Below are positions 1-9,271 of a stretch of 64,000 bases of DNA, one piece after another. A model generated the notes under the pieces. It saw only the letters and a program-made list of their open reading frames with translations, was not told where the DNA came from and did no database searches. Source of the stretch: Streptomyces sp. NBC_00457 (GTDB lineage: Bacteria > Actinomycetota > Actinomycetes > Streptomycetales > Streptomycetaceae); NCBI RefSeq assembly GCF_036014015.1, contig NZ_CP107905.1, positions 4,774,001 to 4,838,000 on the forward strand, written 5' to 3'. The position numbers were made by a program, and so were the translations under genes. Each line of letters opens with the position of its first letter. Positions within the stretch are counted from its first letter, which is position 1.

Positions 1-44
1 TTGCGCAGATTCGTATCCACGCCTCTTTACCTGTCCGTACGACG

Positions 45-83
45 AAGGCCGGTTCCGTGACTCACGTCACATGAACCGGCCTT
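45..83. terminator. Terminator downstream of ccsB
   Basis: A perfect 11-bp inverted repeat (AAGGCCGGTTC at 45-55, its complement at 73-83) encloses a second small stem (GTGAC at 57-61, GTCAC at 66-70). It lies 14 bases past the ccsB stop and is oriented to end the minus-strand cytochrome maturation operon. Being symmetric, it could also stop transcription entering from the left. Confidence 0.75.
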
Positions 84-96
84 CACCGTAAGGGAC

Positions 97-1197
97 TCAG
101 ACGCCCGCGTACGAGTGCTTGCCCGAGACGAAGATGTTGACGCCGTAGTAGTTGAACAGCCAGCAGCCGAAGGCGAGCAGGGCCAGGTAGGCGGCCTTGC
201 GGCCCTTCCAGCCGGCGGTGGCGCGGGCGTGCAGGTAGCAGGCGTAGGCGACCCAGGTGATGAAGGACCACGTCTCCTTGGGGTCCCAGCCCCAGTAGCG
301 GCCCCACGCGTCGCCCGCCCAGATCGCGCCCGCGATGATCGTGAACGTCCACAGCGGGAAGACGGCCGCGTTGACGCGGTACGAGAACTTGTCCAGGGAG
401 GCCGACGCGGGCAGGCGGTCGAGGACGGAGTTCGCGAAGCGGCCGGGCGTGCCGCCGGTGGCGAGCTTGTTCTCGTAACTGTCCTTGAAGAGGTACAGGA
501 TCGTGGAGACCGCGCCGACGTAGAAGACCGCGCCGCAGAAGATCGCCGTCGAGACGTGGATGTACAGCCAGTACGAGTGAAGGGCGGGAACCAACTGGTC
601 GCTGGCGGTGTACAAGACAGTGACGGCCAGGCCGAGATCGAGGAGGACCGTGGTGATCAGGAAGAGTCCGAGCCAGCGGATGTTCTTCTTCAGCGCGAGC
701 AGTGCGAGGTACACACCGACGGCGACCGTCGAGAAGGTGATGTTGAACTCGTACATGTTGCCCCACGGCGCCCGCTGCACCGACAGGGCCCGGGCGAGCA
801 CACCGCCGAACTCGATCAGAAACGCGAGGACGGTGAGGGAGATGGCGATACGCCCGTAGAGGTCGCCCTGCTCGTCCCCGCCGTGCGCCCCCGGCCCGTC
901 GGGCACATCCCGCGCACCCGCCGCGGCCCGTACGACGACCTTCGGCCGCTCCAGTACGGCGGCCCCGCCCGCCGTCTTCACCGCGACGGCCGGCGCTTTC
1001 GCCGCGGACTTCTTCTGCGTGGTCAGCGCGGCGGCCGTCCGGCCGACCTTGCTGCGGCTGCCGAGAAGCCATTCGGCGATATAGGCGAAGAAGGCCAGCG
1101 TGTAGACGGCCATCGCCGAGTAGATCAGCGTGTTGCTGAGGCTCGCGAGGTTTTCGTTGGTCGCGGCGGCGAGATCGGTTGCGGCGGCGAGAGTCAC
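97..1197 (-). CDS. ccsB: Cytochrome c biogenesis protein CcsB/ResC
   Basis: A 366-residue multi-pass membrane protein of the CcsA/ResC/HemZ family. With ResB it forms the system II cytochrome c synthase, which moves heme across the membrane and attaches it to apocytochrome CXXCH motifs. The tryptophan-rich heme-handling signature WGWDPKETW lies near residue 302, and hydrophobic segments fill most of the chain. An N-terminal membrane segment (about 22-42) is followed by an Ala-rich linker (about 50-110). It is the last gene of the tlpA-ccdA-resB-ccsB operon; its ATG overlaps the resB stop by 4 bases. Confidence 0.95.
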   Translation of the reverse strand: MTLAAATDLAAATNENLASLSNTLIYSAMAVYTLAFFAYIAEWLLGSRSKVGRTAAALTTQKKSAAKAPAVAVKTAGGAAVLERPKVVVRAAAGARDVPDGPGAHGGDEQGDLYGRIAISLTVLAFLIEFGGVLARALSVQRAPWGNMYEFNITFSTVAVGVYLALLALKKNIRWLGLFLITTVLLDLGLAVTVLYTASDQLVPALHSYWLYIHVSTAIFCGAVFYVGAVSTILYLFKDSYENKLATGGTPGRFANSVLDRLPASASLDKFSYRVNAAVFPLWTFTIIAGAIWAGDAWGRYWGWDPKETWSFITWVAYACYLHARATAGWKGRKAAYLALLAFGCWLFNYYGVNIFVSGKHSYAGV

Positions 1198-2930
1198 TTC
1201 TCAAGCCTTTCGGCAGGTACGGCTTGGGGGTCGGGGGAGGTGGAGGGGTCGTCGGAGTCGTCGGCGGAGTCGTCGTCTGGGTCGGGGGCGCCCGGCGCCT
1301 GGTCGTACAGAATCCCGGCGATTTCACCAAGTTCCTCGGGCACCTTCGCGGACTCGCTGCGGCCCAGGCCGGCCATTTCAATCACCGTCACCCCATCGGC
1401 ACCGCGCACAGCCCGCACCCACACCCGGCGGCGCTGGATGAACAGGGAGGCGGCGAGACCGAAGATGGCGGTGATGGCACCGCCGAGCGCCCAGCCGCTG
1501 GCTGGCTGCTCGGTGACCTGGAAGTTGGCCCACTCCTTGGTGCCCTCGTAGGTGACCGTGCCGGCGCCGCCGGGGAGCTTCATGGTCTCGCCGGGCTTGA
1601 GGTTCTCCCTCAACTGCTGGCCCTTGGCGTCCTTGAAGTCCTTCATGTGCGACTTGTCGAGCTGGTACACGCTCTGCGGGATGCCCGAGTCGACGCCGAG
1701 GTCGCCGTGGTAGGGCTCCAGGTTCAGGATCGGGTTCAGCAGCGCCGGGAAAGCGGAGGAGATCTCGTTGCCCTTCACATAGCTCGGCAGGAAGAAGGCC
1801 TTGAAGCCGAGCTGTTCACTCACGCCCTTGGCGTTCTTGTAGCCGTCGTAGACCTTGATCACGCCGGAGGAGGTGGAGTTGGAGTCGAGCGGCAGCAGCG
1901 GCACGGCGTCGCTGTAGACGACGTTGCCCTTGCCGTCCCGGACGGTGACGAGGGGGGCGTAGCCGTGGGCGGTGAGGTAGACCTTCGAGTCGCCGATCTC
2001 CAGGGGCTTGTTGACCTGGACGACGGTCTTCTTGTCCTTGCCGTAGGCGCCCTCGGCGTAGGTGATGTCGGCCTTGAAGGTGCGCGCGGTGCCCTTGTTG
2101 GGGCCGGAGGTCTCGTACGTGCCGGTGAAGTTGTGCAGGTTGAAGCTGAACGGCGCCAGGTCGTCGGTGTCGAAGAGGGTGCCGGACTTGAAGTCGTCGT
2201 ACTGGGTGAGGGTGTTGGAGAAGCCGTCACCCTCGACGACCAGCTTGTTGCCTTCCATCTTGAACAGCTGGCCGACGGCGAAGGCGACCAGCATCACGAT
2301 CAGCGCGATATGGAAGGCGAGGTTGCCGACCTCACGGAGATAGCCCTTCTCGGCGGCGACGGCGTCACCGGAGAGATGGGCGCGGAAGCGCCGCTTCTTC
2401 AGCAGCGTGAGCGCGGCCTCGCGGACCTGCTCCGGCTCCGCCTCGGTGCGCCAGGTCGTGTACGCGGGCAGCCGGGTCAGCCGCTTGGGCGCGCCCGGCG
2501 GACGGCTGCGCAGCTGGCCGACGAACTGCCAGGTGCGGGGCACGATGCAGCCGATGAGGGAGACGAACAGCAGGATGTAGATCGCGGAGAACCACACCGA
2601 GCTGTAGACGTGGAAGAGGCCGAGCTTGTCGTAGATCGGCGCGAGGATGTCGTGCTTGTCGCGGAAGTCGGCGACCTTGGTGGCATCGGTTCCGGACTGC
2701 GGGATCAGCGAGCCGGGGATCGCGCCGAGCGCCAGCAGCAGAAGCAGCAGCAGGGCGACCCGCATGGAGGTGAGCTGACGCCAGAACCAGCGGGCCCAGC
2801 CGACGACGCCCATGGAGGGCAGGCCCGGCAGCTCCTCCTTGGGGGCGGTGGAGAGCTGGGAGCCGGCGGCGCCCAGGTCCTGGTCCTCGGCGGCGGCCGA
2901 GGTCGCGTCGGAGGCGGTCGTCTTGCTCAT
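1194..2930 (-). CDS. resB: Cytochrome c biogenesis protein ResB
   Basis: A 578-residue ResB-family protein, the partner of CcsB in system II heme ligation. An N-terminal hydrophobic segment (about 57-75, Leu-rich) and further membrane helices near residues 110-130 and 205-225 precede a long extracytoplasmic domain. A last helix near residue 480 is followed by a cytoplasmic tail ending in an acidic DDD/SDD-rich stretch. The stop overlaps the start of ccsB, implying translational coupling, and ccdA ends just upstream. Confidence 0.94.
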   Translation of the reverse strand: MSKTTASDATSAAAEDQDLGAAGSQLSTAPKEELPGLPSMGVVGWARWFWRQLTSMRVALLLLLLLALGAIPGSLIPQSGTDATKVADFRDKHDILAPIYDKLGLFHVYSSVWFSAIYILLFVSLIGCIVPRTWQFVGQLRSRPPGAPKRLTRLPAYTTWRTEAEPEQVREAALTLLKKRRFRAHLSGDAVAAEKGYLREVGNLAFHIALIVMLVAFAVGQLFKMEGNKLVVEGDGFSNTLTQYDDFKSGTLFDTDDLAPFSFNLHNFTGTYETSGPNKGTARTFKADITYAEGAYGKDKKTVVQVNKPLEIGDSKVYLTAHGYAPLVTVRDGKGNVVYSDAVPLLPLDSNSTSSGVIKVYDGYKNAKGVSEQLGFKAFFLPSYVKGNEISSAFPALLNPILNLEPYHGDLGVDSGIPQSVYQLDKSHMKDFKDAKGQQLRENLKPGETMKLPGGAGTVTYEGTKEWANFQVTEQPASGWALGGAITAIFGLAASLFIQRRRVWVRAVRGADGVTVIEMAGLGRSESAKVPEELGEIAGILYDQAPGAPDPDDDSADDSDDPSTSPDPQAVPAERLEK

Positions 2931-2933
2931 CGA

Positions 2934-3704
2934 TCAGATCCCCACAGTGAAGCCGTTGGACCAGTTCTGCATCTCCGACACGATGCTGTCCCAGGCGCCG
3001 GTCAGCAGCAGCAGACCGGTCGCGATCATCATGGTGCCGCCGATCCGCATCACCCAGACATAGTGGCGCTTGACCCAGCCGAAGGCACCGAGCGCCTTAC
3101 GGAAGGCGATGGCCGCGAGCACGAAGGGCACGCCGAGGCCCAGGCAGTACGCGACGGTCAGTATGGCCCCCCGGCCCGCGCTGCCCTGCTGCGAGGAGAG
3201 CGCGATCACGGAGGCGAGGGTGGGGCCGATGCAGGGCGTCCAGCCGATGCCGAACAGGGCGCCGAGGAAGGGGGCCCCGACGAGTCCGGTCATCGGCCGC
3301 TTGTGGAAGCGGAACTCGCGCTGGGTGAGCCAGGGCATCAGGCCCATGAAGAAGACGCCCATGGCGATCATGAGGACGCCGAGCACCTTGTTCAGCCAGC
3401 CGTGCTGTTCCTGGAGGCTGGAGCCGAAGTATCCGAACAGCGCGCCGCTGGAGACGAACACGGCCGTGAAGCCCAGCACGAAGAGCGAGGCCCCCGCGAC
3501 CATCCGTCCGCGCCGGGCCTCGGCCAGATCGGTGCCGGCGACTCCGGTGACGTAGGACAGATAGCCGGGGACGAGCGGCAGGACGCACGGCGAGAAGAAG
3601 GAGACGAGGCCGCCGAGCAGCGCGATCGGCAGGGCGACCAGCAGGGCGCCGTTGAGCACGGTGCCGTTGTAGCCGGTGGCGGCCAGCGTGGACACTCCGG
3701 TCAC
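2934..3704 (-). CDS. ccdA: Thiol-disulfide transporter CcdA
   Basis: A 256-residue, roughly six-helix membrane protein of the CcdA/DsbD-beta family. It passes reducing equivalents from cytoplasmic thioredoxin across the membrane to keep apocytochrome heme-binding cysteines reduced. The two redox cysteines are visible in FFSPCVLPLVPGYLS near residues 37-51 and GWTPCIGPT near residues 153-161. The start is GTG. It lies directly downstream of the thioredoxin-like gene, one base from its stop, and four bases upstream of resB. Confidence 0.94.
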   Translation of the reverse strand: MTGVSTLAATGYNGTVLNGALLVALPIALLGGLVSFFSPCVLPLVPGYLSYVTGVAGTDLAEARRGRMVAGASLFVLGFTAVFVSSGALFGYFGSSLQEQHGWLNKVLGVLMIAMGVFFMGLMPWLTQREFRFHKRPMTGLVGAPFLGALFGIGWTPCIGPTLASVIALSSQQGSAGRGAILTVAYCLGLGVPFVLAAIAFRKALGAFGWVKRHYVWVMRIGGTMMIATGLLLLTGAWDSIVSEMQNWSNGFTVGI

Positions 3705-3705
3705 G

Positions 3706-4296
3706 TCACTTCTCCGTGAGGACCGGGTTGAGCATCTTGCGCAGCTTCTCCTCGCTGAGCGCGGCCAGCGAACGCGCCGCGATCTTGCCGTCCCGGTCGA
3801 GGACGAGCGTGGAGGGGATCGCCTGCGGGTTGAGCGTGCCCTTCTCGAAGCGGAGCATCAGCTTGCCGGTGGGGTCGTACAGGCTGGGATAGGTGACGCC
3901 CTGCTGCTTCTCGAAGGCCAGGGCGTTCTTGGTGCTGGTGTCACGGGTGTTGATGCCGACGAACTGCACGCCCTGGCCCTTGAGGTCCTTGTAGACCTTC
4001 TCGAAGCCCGGCGCCTCGGCGCGGCACGGCGCACACCAGGAACCCCACACGTTGAGCACGACGACCTTGCCCTTGTACGAGGCGACATCGAGCTGCTTGC
4101 CGTCGATGGTGTCGCCGGACAGGTCGGGGGCGGCGACCCGTTCGCCCTGCTCGACGGTCGAGATGCCGTCCTCGCCCATGACGAAGTTGGTGTCACCGCC
4201 TCCGCCGGAGGTCCCTCCGGAGGTGCAGGCGGACAGCAGCAACGCGGCGACTGCGGCACCGGTGAGGGTCAGGGGGGCGCGGCTGGCGGCACTCAT
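3706..4296 (-). CDS. TlpA/ResA-like thioredoxin lipoprotein
   Basis: A 196-residue extracytoplasmic thioredoxin-fold reductase. The N-terminal hydrophobic segment ends in a lipobox (LLSAC, about 20-24), so it should be membrane-anchored by lipid. The redox centre is WGSWCAPC near residues 88-95, in the ResA/TlpA context followed by EAPGFEKVY, and a cis-Pro region (NPQAIPSTLVLD) lies downstream. It is the first gene of the ccs operon and probably receives electrons from CcdA to reduce apocytochrome c disulfides. Confidence 0.93.
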   Translation of the reverse strand: MSAASRAPLTLTGAAVAALLLSACTSGGTSGGGGDTNFVMGEDGISTVEQGERVAAPDLSGDTIDGKQLDVASYKGKVVVLNVWGSWCAPCRAEAPGFEKVYKDLKGQGVQFVGINTRDTSTKNALAFEKQQGVTYPSLYDPTGKLMLRFEKGTLNPQAIPSTLVLDRDGKIAARSLAALSEEKLRKMLNPVLTEK

Positions 4297-4362
4297 GTGA
4301 AAAGTTTCGCATGTCCGTTCCGAGGATCTTGCGCACCCCCCTTCCGGGCGGAAACTCCCATT

Positions 4363-5592
4363 TCAGAGGCTCTTCCACCCCGCTGCGGGCGTCTGCCCGA
4401 CGTCGAGGGTCCGCAGCTTCTCGAGGACCGCCGGCTTCTGTACGTCCATCCAGTCCACGAACTGCCGGAAGGAGACGAGGCGGATGTCCTCGCCCTTCTC
4501 CTTCTCGCGCGCGATGTGCTTCAGCGCGGCTTCCACCGCGTCCATGTAGATGCCGCCGTTCCACTGCTCGAAGTGGTTGCCGATGAAAAAGGGTGCGCGG
4601 TTCGTCTCGTATGCCCGCTGGAATCCCGCTATGTACGCCTCCGACGACTGCTTCCGCCAGCCCGGGTAGTTGTATGCGGGCGCCTTGGTCGTGTTGAGCG
4701 ACTGGTTGGCGAGCATGTTGTAGTCCATGGACAGGACCTCGAACGAACGTCCGGGGAAAGGTATCTGCTGAAGCGGCAGATCCCAGATGCCGTTCTTCTT
4801 GGTGGGCCAGACCTGACGGCCGCCGGGCGAGGAGGCGTCGTAGCGCCAGCCCAGCTCCCGGGCGACGGCCAGCAGGTTGTCCTGGCCGAGCAGACAGGGC
4901 GTGCGACCGCCGACGAGTTCCTTCTCGTAGTCGAAGGGCAGGGCGGGCATATCGGTCCACCCGGTGTTGGTCCGCCACTCCTTCACGAACCCCTTCGCCT
5001 GCTGGATCTCGCTCTTCCACTGCTGCGGCGTCCAGTTGCCGACGCTGCCCGTGCCGGCGCAGAAGTGCCCGTTGAAGTGGGTGCCGATCTCGTGCCCGTC
5101 GAGCCAGGCCTGCCGGACGTTCGTCAGCGTCGCCTTGACGTGCTCGTCGGTGAGATAGCCGATGTCGGAGGCGCCACGCGGGTTGTTCGGGGGGTCGTAC
5201 AGCCGCTTCTTGCTCTCGGGCAGCAGATACAGCCCGGAGAGGAAGAAGGTCATGTGCGCGTCGTGCTGCTTGGCGAGTTCCAGGAAGCGCGGGAAGAGGC
5301 CGTTGCCGACTTCGCCCGCCCCGTCCCACGAGAAGATGACGAACTGCGGCGGCGTCTGCCCGGGCTCCAGCGGCACGGGCTTCGACGGCTGGTGGGGCTG
5401 CTTCCCGGTGAACGACGTCGACCCGTCACCGATCGGCCGCGCCGTGGCCGTCGGCTTGGCGGAGGGCCCCTTCCCGGAACCCCCGACCCCCGACGACCCC
5501 TCTGACGGGGAGAAGGTGCCACATCCGGCCAGCCCGGCAGCAGCGGCACCGGCCCCAAGACCGATTGCTCCCCTTCGCGTGAATGTGCGCAT
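4363..5592 (-). CDS. Polysaccharide deacetylase-family lipoprotein (Tat-type)
   Basis: A 409-residue exported protein. The N-terminus has a twin-arginine-like TRRGAIGLG followed by a hydrophobic stretch and the lipobox LAGCG. The body resembles NodB-type carbohydrate deacetylases: an FSWDG segment stands where the family's TFDDG is usual, and a zinc-type HxxxH motif occurs in HEIGTHFNGH. Activity on cell-wall or exopolysaccharide is inferred from family only. The start is the ATG after the GGGG-rich site rather than the GTG six codons upstream. The departure from TFDDG leaves the exact chemistry uncertain. Confidence 0.82.
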   Translation of the reverse strand: MRTFTRRGAIGLGAGAAAAGLAGCGTFSPSEGSSGVGGSGKGPSAKPTATARPIGDGSTSFTGKQPHQPSKPVPLEPGQTPPQFVIFSWDGAGEVGNGLFPRFLELAKQHDAHMTFFLSGLYLLPESKKRLYDPPNNPRGASDIGYLTDEHVKATLTNVRQAWLDGHEIGTHFNGHFCAGTGSVGNWTPQQWKSEIQQAKGFVKEWRTNTGWTDMPALPFDYEKELVGGRTPCLLGQDNLLAVARELGWRYDASSPGGRQVWPTKKNGIWDLPLQQIPFPGRSFEVLSMDYNMLANQSLNTTKAPAYNYPGWRKQSSEAYIAGFQRAYETNRAPFFIGNHFEQWNGGIYMDAVEAALKHIAREKEKGEDIRLVSFRQFVDWMDVQKPAVLEKLRTLDVGQTPAAGWKSL

Positions 5593-5713
5593 TGCATCCC
5601 CGATCGTCACGTTCTCTGGTGGTCACCCAGTCAGAGGACGTGAGGAACAGGGAGGTTCCGGCTAATTGCAAGCATCCCGGAACAAATGCAACAACAGTGC
5701 AACAAAGGCCTTT

Positions 5714-5760
5714 AAGGGGCGCGGGGAACTGCGCGACCAGCCCCCACGGCGAGCCAGCCG
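5714..5760 (+). repeat. Dispersed GC-rich repeat, family 2, copy a
   Basis: Begins AAGGGGCGCGGGGAACTGCG and continues through GCGACCAGCC. Near-identical copies occur at 33399 and 43223, with a divergent relative at 25823, all in the same strand orientation. The unit can fold into short GC-rich hairpins. It lies between the deacetylase start and the phosphatase stop. Confidence 0.8.
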
Positions 5761-5769
5761 AAGAACTAC

Positions 5770-6450
5770 CTACGCGCCGAAAGCCTTGTCCTTCCCCTTG
5801 ACCGGCTTGGCCCCTGCAAGGAGATGCGGCGGCACAAGATCCCGCGCCGGCTCGGAGTACCCCACGGACACGATCCGGTTCCCCTGATACGTGAAGGACG
5901 TCAGGGACGCGAGCGTGCACTGACGCTTGCGCGGGTCGTGCCACAGCCGCCGCCGCTCGACATACGACCGCACGATCCAGATCGGCAGCTGATGACTGAC
6001 CAGCACCGCCTCATGCCCCCGGGCGGCGTCCTTCGCGGCGTCCAGCGCCCCCATCATCCGTACGACCTGGTCGACGTAGGGCTCACCCCAGGACGGCTTG
6101 AACGGGTTGACGAGGTGCTTCCAGTTCTCGGGCCGCCGCAGCGCGCCGTCGCCCACACCGAAGGTCTTGCCCTGGAAGACGTTGTCGGCCTCGATGAGCC
6201 GCTCGTCGGTGGCGAGATCCAGGCCGTGCGCCTTGGCGATCGGCGTGGCCGTCTCCTGCGCGCGCTCCAGCGGGGAGGAGCAGACGTATGTGATGTCGCG
6301 GGGCGCGAGGTGGTCGGCGACCCGGTCGGCCATCCGCCGCCCCAGCTCCGACAGGTGGTACCCGGGCAGCCGCCCGTACAGCACGCCGTCCGGGTTGGCG
6401 ACCTCGCCGTGCCGCATGACGTGTACGACGGTGATGTCGGGGTTGCTCAT
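5770..6450 (-). CDS. Histidine phosphatase family protein
   Basis: A 226-residue member of the phosphoglycerate mutase-like (histidine phosphatase) superfamily. The catalytic RHG motif is in HVMRHGEV near residue 10, and the second His lies in VLVSHQLP. A short segment with [10 protein letters not shown] fits the family's phosphate pocket. The substrate is unknown. The start ATG overlaps the hemL stop by 4 bases (ATGA), so it is co-translated with hemL. The longer upstream reading is rejected because it runs through hemL in another frame. Confidence 0.88.
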   Translation of the reverse strand: MSNPDITVVHVMRHGEVANPDGVLYGRLPGYHLSELGRRMADRVADHLAPRDITYVCSSPLERAQETATPIAKAHGLDLATDERLIEADNVFQGKTFGVGDGALRRPENWKHLVNPFKPSWGEPYVDQVVRMMGALDAAKDAARGHEAVLVSHQLPIWIVRSYVERRRLWHDPRKRQCTLASLTSFTYQGNRIVSVGYSEPARDLVPPHLLAGAKPVKGKDKAFGA

Positions 6451-7763
6451 GCCTGGGCCTCCGCCGCCGCTCGGGCCGCCGCCGGGAGGGCGTCGGCGAT
6501 CCGCTGCACGGCACGCTCGCCGTGGGCTGTGGACACGAACCACGACTCGAAGGACGACGGCGGCAGATAGACGCCGTTCGCCAGCATCGCGTGGAAGAAC
6601 GCGGTGAAGCGGAAGGACTCCTGCTTCCTGGCGTCCTCGTAGTCACGCACCGCCCGGTCCGTGAAGAACACGGAGAACATGTTGGAGGCGGTCTGCAGCC
6701 GGTGCGCGACGCCTTCCTTGGTGAGCGCCTCGGTGACCAGGGCCTGGACCTGCGCCGAGACGGCGTTGACGGTGTCGTACGCGGCGTCGTCGAGGAGGCG
6801 CAGCTGGGCGAGGCCGGCGGCGGTGGCGACCGGGTTCCCGGAGAGGGTGCCGGCCTGGTAGACGGGGCCGGCGGGCGCGAGGTGCGCCATGACGTCCTCG
6901 CGTCCCCCGAAGGCGGCGGCGGGGAAGCCACCGCCCATGACCTTGCCGAAGGTCATCAGGTCGGGCCGGACGCCGTCGATGCCGTACCAGCCGGCCTTGC
7001 TGGTCCTGAAGCCGGTCATGACCTCGTCGGAGATGTAGAGGGCGCCGTTCTCCCGGCAGGCGTCCTTCAGCCCCTGGTTGAACCCGGGGCCCGGAGGCAC
7101 CACGCCCATGTTGCCGGGCGAGGCCTCGGTGATCACGCAGGCGATCTCGCCGGGGTGCCGGTGGAAGGCCTCCTGTACGGCTTCGAGGTCGTTGTACGGC
7201 AGCACGATGGTGTCGCCGGCCTGGGCTCCGGTGACGCCGGGGGTGTCGGGCAGGGCGAAGGTGGCCACGCCGCTCCCCGCGGCGGCGAGGAGCGAGTCGA
7301 CGTGACCGTGGTAACACCCGGCGAACTTGATCACCTTGGTGCGCCGGGTGAACCCGCGGGCGAGCCGGATGGCGGACATGGTGGCCTCGGTCCCGCTGGA
7401 GACGAGCCGCACCTGCTCCAGCGGCTCGATCCGGGCGACCATCTCCTCGGCGAGCGCGACCTCGCCCTCGCCGGGTGTGCCGAAGGACGTACCGCGGGAG
7501 ACGGCGTCCTGGACGGCGGCGATGACCTCGGGGTGGGAGTGCCCGAGGATCATGGGTCCCCAGGAACAGACCAGGTCGACGTAGTCGCGCCCGTCGGCGT
7601 CGGTGAGATAGGGACCGTGGCCGGACACCATGAACCGGGGTGTCCCGCCCACCGCCCGGAAGGCGCGTACCGGCGAGTTCACGCCGCCGGGTGTGACGGC
7701 GGCCGCACGGTCGAACAGAGCCTGCGAGACAGGCGCATCGTATGAATAAGGCAGTTCACTCAT
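6447..7763 (-). CDS. hemL: Glutamate-1-semialdehyde 2,1-aminomutase HemL
   Basis: A 438-residue PLP enzyme that converts glutamate-1-semialdehyde to 5-aminolevulinate, the second step of the C5 heme pathway after HemA. The PLP lysine is K274 in [10 protein letters not shown]. Other family marks are [16 protein letters not shown] (about 122-137) and [10 protein letters not shown]. The start is the ATG at MSELPYSY; an upstream extension to 7895 has no family similarity. It is physically separate from the hemA/C/D/B block at the right end of this window. Confidence 0.96.
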   Translation of the reverse strand: MSELPYSYDAPVSQALFDRAAAVTPGGVNSPVRAFRAVGGTPRFMVSGHGPYLTDADGRDYVDLVCSWGPMILGHSHPEVIAAVQDAVSRGTSFGTPGEGEVALAEEMVARIEPLEQVRLVSSGTEATMSAIRLARGFTRRTKVIKFAGCYHGHVDSLLAAAGSGVATFALPDTPGVTGAQAGDTIVLPYNDLEAVQEAFHRHPGEIACVITEASPGNMGVVPPGPGFNQGLKDACRENGALYISDEVMTGFRTSKAGWYGIDGVRPDLMTFGKVMGGGFPAAAFGGREDVMAHLAPAGPVYQAGTLSGNPVATAAGLAQLRLLDDAAYDTVNAVSAQVQALVTEALTKEGVAHRLQTASNMFSVFFTDRAVRDYEDARKQESFRFTAFFHAMLANGVYLPPSSFESWFVSTAHGERAVQRIADALPAAARAAAEAQA

Positions 7764-8099
7764 GTCCGGCGACGTCTCCGACCTTCTCCGATTTCGTGGG
7801 CTTCTCCTGGTGACCTCCTCAGGGTAGGCGGCGGCGGAACCGGACGTGGTCCCCCACCCGTCTCCCCGTCTGCGAAACTGAGACCTGATACACACAGCTC
7901 AAACGGGGATCCCGTACGTATGTCATAGGGGAGCCCTCACCGGCCAAGCTGTGGCGAGGCTTGTTCAGGGGCTGCGAAGATCCTGCGGACAGGTGTTTCA
8001 ACGCACGTTTCGGCGGGCGGCCGTGGGGGAGGTCACTGACACGATGATCGGGTTGCGCGGCCGGGGCCACGCGTCCTAGAAAAGCAGTCGGGTGGAGAT
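7764..8099. other. Intergenic region upstream of hemL
   Basis: 336 bases between the divergent hemL and the 8100 gene. It must hold promoters for both directions. Codon bias does not support a gene in any frame, and I recognise no riboswitch or operator. Confidence 0.5.
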
Positions 8100-8723
8100 A
8101 TGCATCGCGGTGGCGGACTGGGCGAGGGGACTGACGACCTGGGCCCTCGACGTGCCCGAGGGGGCAGGCACCGGCGCGCGGCGGAGGAAGCGGCTGAATC
8201 ACGGCAGGCACAGGGTGGACAGGAACCCGAGCGGCTCGACCAGCGGGTCGAGCGGCTGCGGGCGGGGAGCAGGAATGGTGGTCGGGTGGGGGTGACGTAC
8301 AAGTACTTCGGCGCACCTGACGGCGCGACCGCGGCCCGCGTCCCGATCTCGATGCGCCCCGAGGAACTCGGCGGCGACGAGCTCGGCATGAACGGCATGT
8401 TCACCAAGATCAAGCCCGAGACGATGGCCGCGATGGTCCTCACCGGCATCGAGGGCGTCCCCCTCAACAAGGTGCCGCCCCTGGAACTGGTCGTCCTCCA
8501 CCCCGACTACGCCGTCGTCAAACTCCCCATGACCGTCGTCGACCCCCTCCGCGGAATCGGCGAGGAGGCGGTGGGCGCGGCCGCATTCATCTGGTCGACG
8601 GTGCCGGACCGGGGTGGGCCCCGGGATGCGTTCAATGTGTATCAGCTGCTGCACGAGTGGCAGGACTTCAGCCATCGGTTGCATGAGGCGGGGCATCAGC
8701 CGTATTGCCTTGTGTGGCCCTGA
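8100..8723 (+). CDS. Conserved Streptomyces protein of unknown function
   Basis: 207 residues if started at this ATG; an alternative GTG at 8292 gives 143 residues beginning at VTYKYFGAPDG. The C-terminal 140 residues look well conserved (hydrophobic core with LVVLHPDYAVVKLPM and VYQLLHEWQDFSHRL), while the first 64 are Arg/Glu-rich and less certain. I recognise no domain. It is followed by a good intrinsic terminator. The last 24 codons recur as a relic at 15588-15662, which makes this gene's 3' end the left border of an accessory island. Confidence 0.7.
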   Translation: MHRGGGLGEGTDDLGPRRARGGRHRRAAEEAAESRQAQGGQEPERLDQRVERLRAGSRNGGRVGVTYKYFGAPDGATAARVPISMRPEELGGDELGMNGMFTKIKPETMAAMVLTGIEGVPLNKVPPLELVVLHPDYAVVKLPMTVVDPLRGIGEEAVGAAAFIWSTVPDRGGPRDAFNVYQLLHEWQDFSHRLHEAGHQPYCLVWP

Positions 8724-8743
8724 GCTGGGGTTTCGCTGGTAGC

Positions 8744-8770
8744 GGGCGGGGTCTTCGGACCTCGCCCTTT
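8744..8770 (+). terminator. Intrinsic terminator after the 8100 gene
   Basis: A ten-pair stem (GGGCGGGGTC at 8744-8753 with GACCTCGCCC, one G-U pair) closes a TTCG tetraloop and is followed by TTTT. This is a classic rho-independent terminator 20 bases after the stop codon. Confidence 0.85.
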
Positions 8771-9250
8771 TCAGTGCCGGAGAGGGGCCGTCAGGCGGCC
8801 AGGGCACATCCAGGGCACATGAGCCTGGGAAACGGCGTTGACCGGTGAGAACTACGAAGAGGAGTTTTCCCAGTTCAACGCACCCTTCACCGAGAAACCC
8901 CAGGTCACCACCCCGCCCCTCCCATTCGCACTGAGGGTGGCAAGTAGTGCGGATCAGGTCCTGAGTGGTTGTGGGGCCGTTTTGGGAGCCATTTGGGAGC
9001 CGAGTTCGGAATCCGGCTCCCGGGCGCCGACCTGGGCCCGCACCACTCCCTTGCACCTTCGCCCTCGATCCCGTCAGGAACCGACCAGGGACGACACTTT
9101 CGACCACCCTCGCGGATACCCGGAGAAAGGGCGACCGGCCGGTCCCCCCGCGGCAGTACGCTCGTCATACGGCCCGCCCGTGACCCCGGCCCTCTCCGTG
9201 CTGTCCAGTTCCGCGCAACAGAGGCCCTGCGCAAGGCGAAAGCCACCCCA
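8771..9250. other. Gene-free left border of the island
   Basis: About 480 bases with no convincing gene. The stretch holds repeat B (8845-8929) and two direct copies of TTTGGGAGCC (8981-8990 and 8992-9001), one base apart. Read on the minus strand, the latter encodes a Pro/Lys-rich SAPKWLPKRP segment. A similar GSQTAPKE segment is encoded near 15304-15333. The promoter for the STAS gene probably lies at the right end. Confidence 0.5.
8845..8929 (+). repeat. Island-border direct repeat B, left copy
   Basis: 85 bases starting GTGAGAACTACG and ending CTCCCATTCGC. They match 15504-15588 without gaps at 71 of 85 positions by hand alignment, in the same orientation. The left copy lies 121 bases past the end of the intact 8100 gene; the right copy abuts the relic of that gene. 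Confidence 0.85.
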
Positions 9251-9271
9251 GTGACAGAGGAGATGGGGCGC

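Noticed and set aside
1179..5505. Very long plus-strand open frames opposite the ccs operon and deacetylase
   Set aside because: They are antisense shadows produced by high GC: compositions rich in Gly/Ala/Arg/Asp, no domains, while the minus strand encodes recognisable full-length families.
8092..8295. 67-codon frame overlapping the start of the 8100 gene
   Set aside because: No family similarity, poor codon bias and overlap with a more plausible reading in another frame.
8724..9000. A tRNA or tmRNA gene serving as the island's attachment site
   Set aside because: No cloverleaf or CCA-end sequence found; the broken target is the protein-coding gene ending at 8723.
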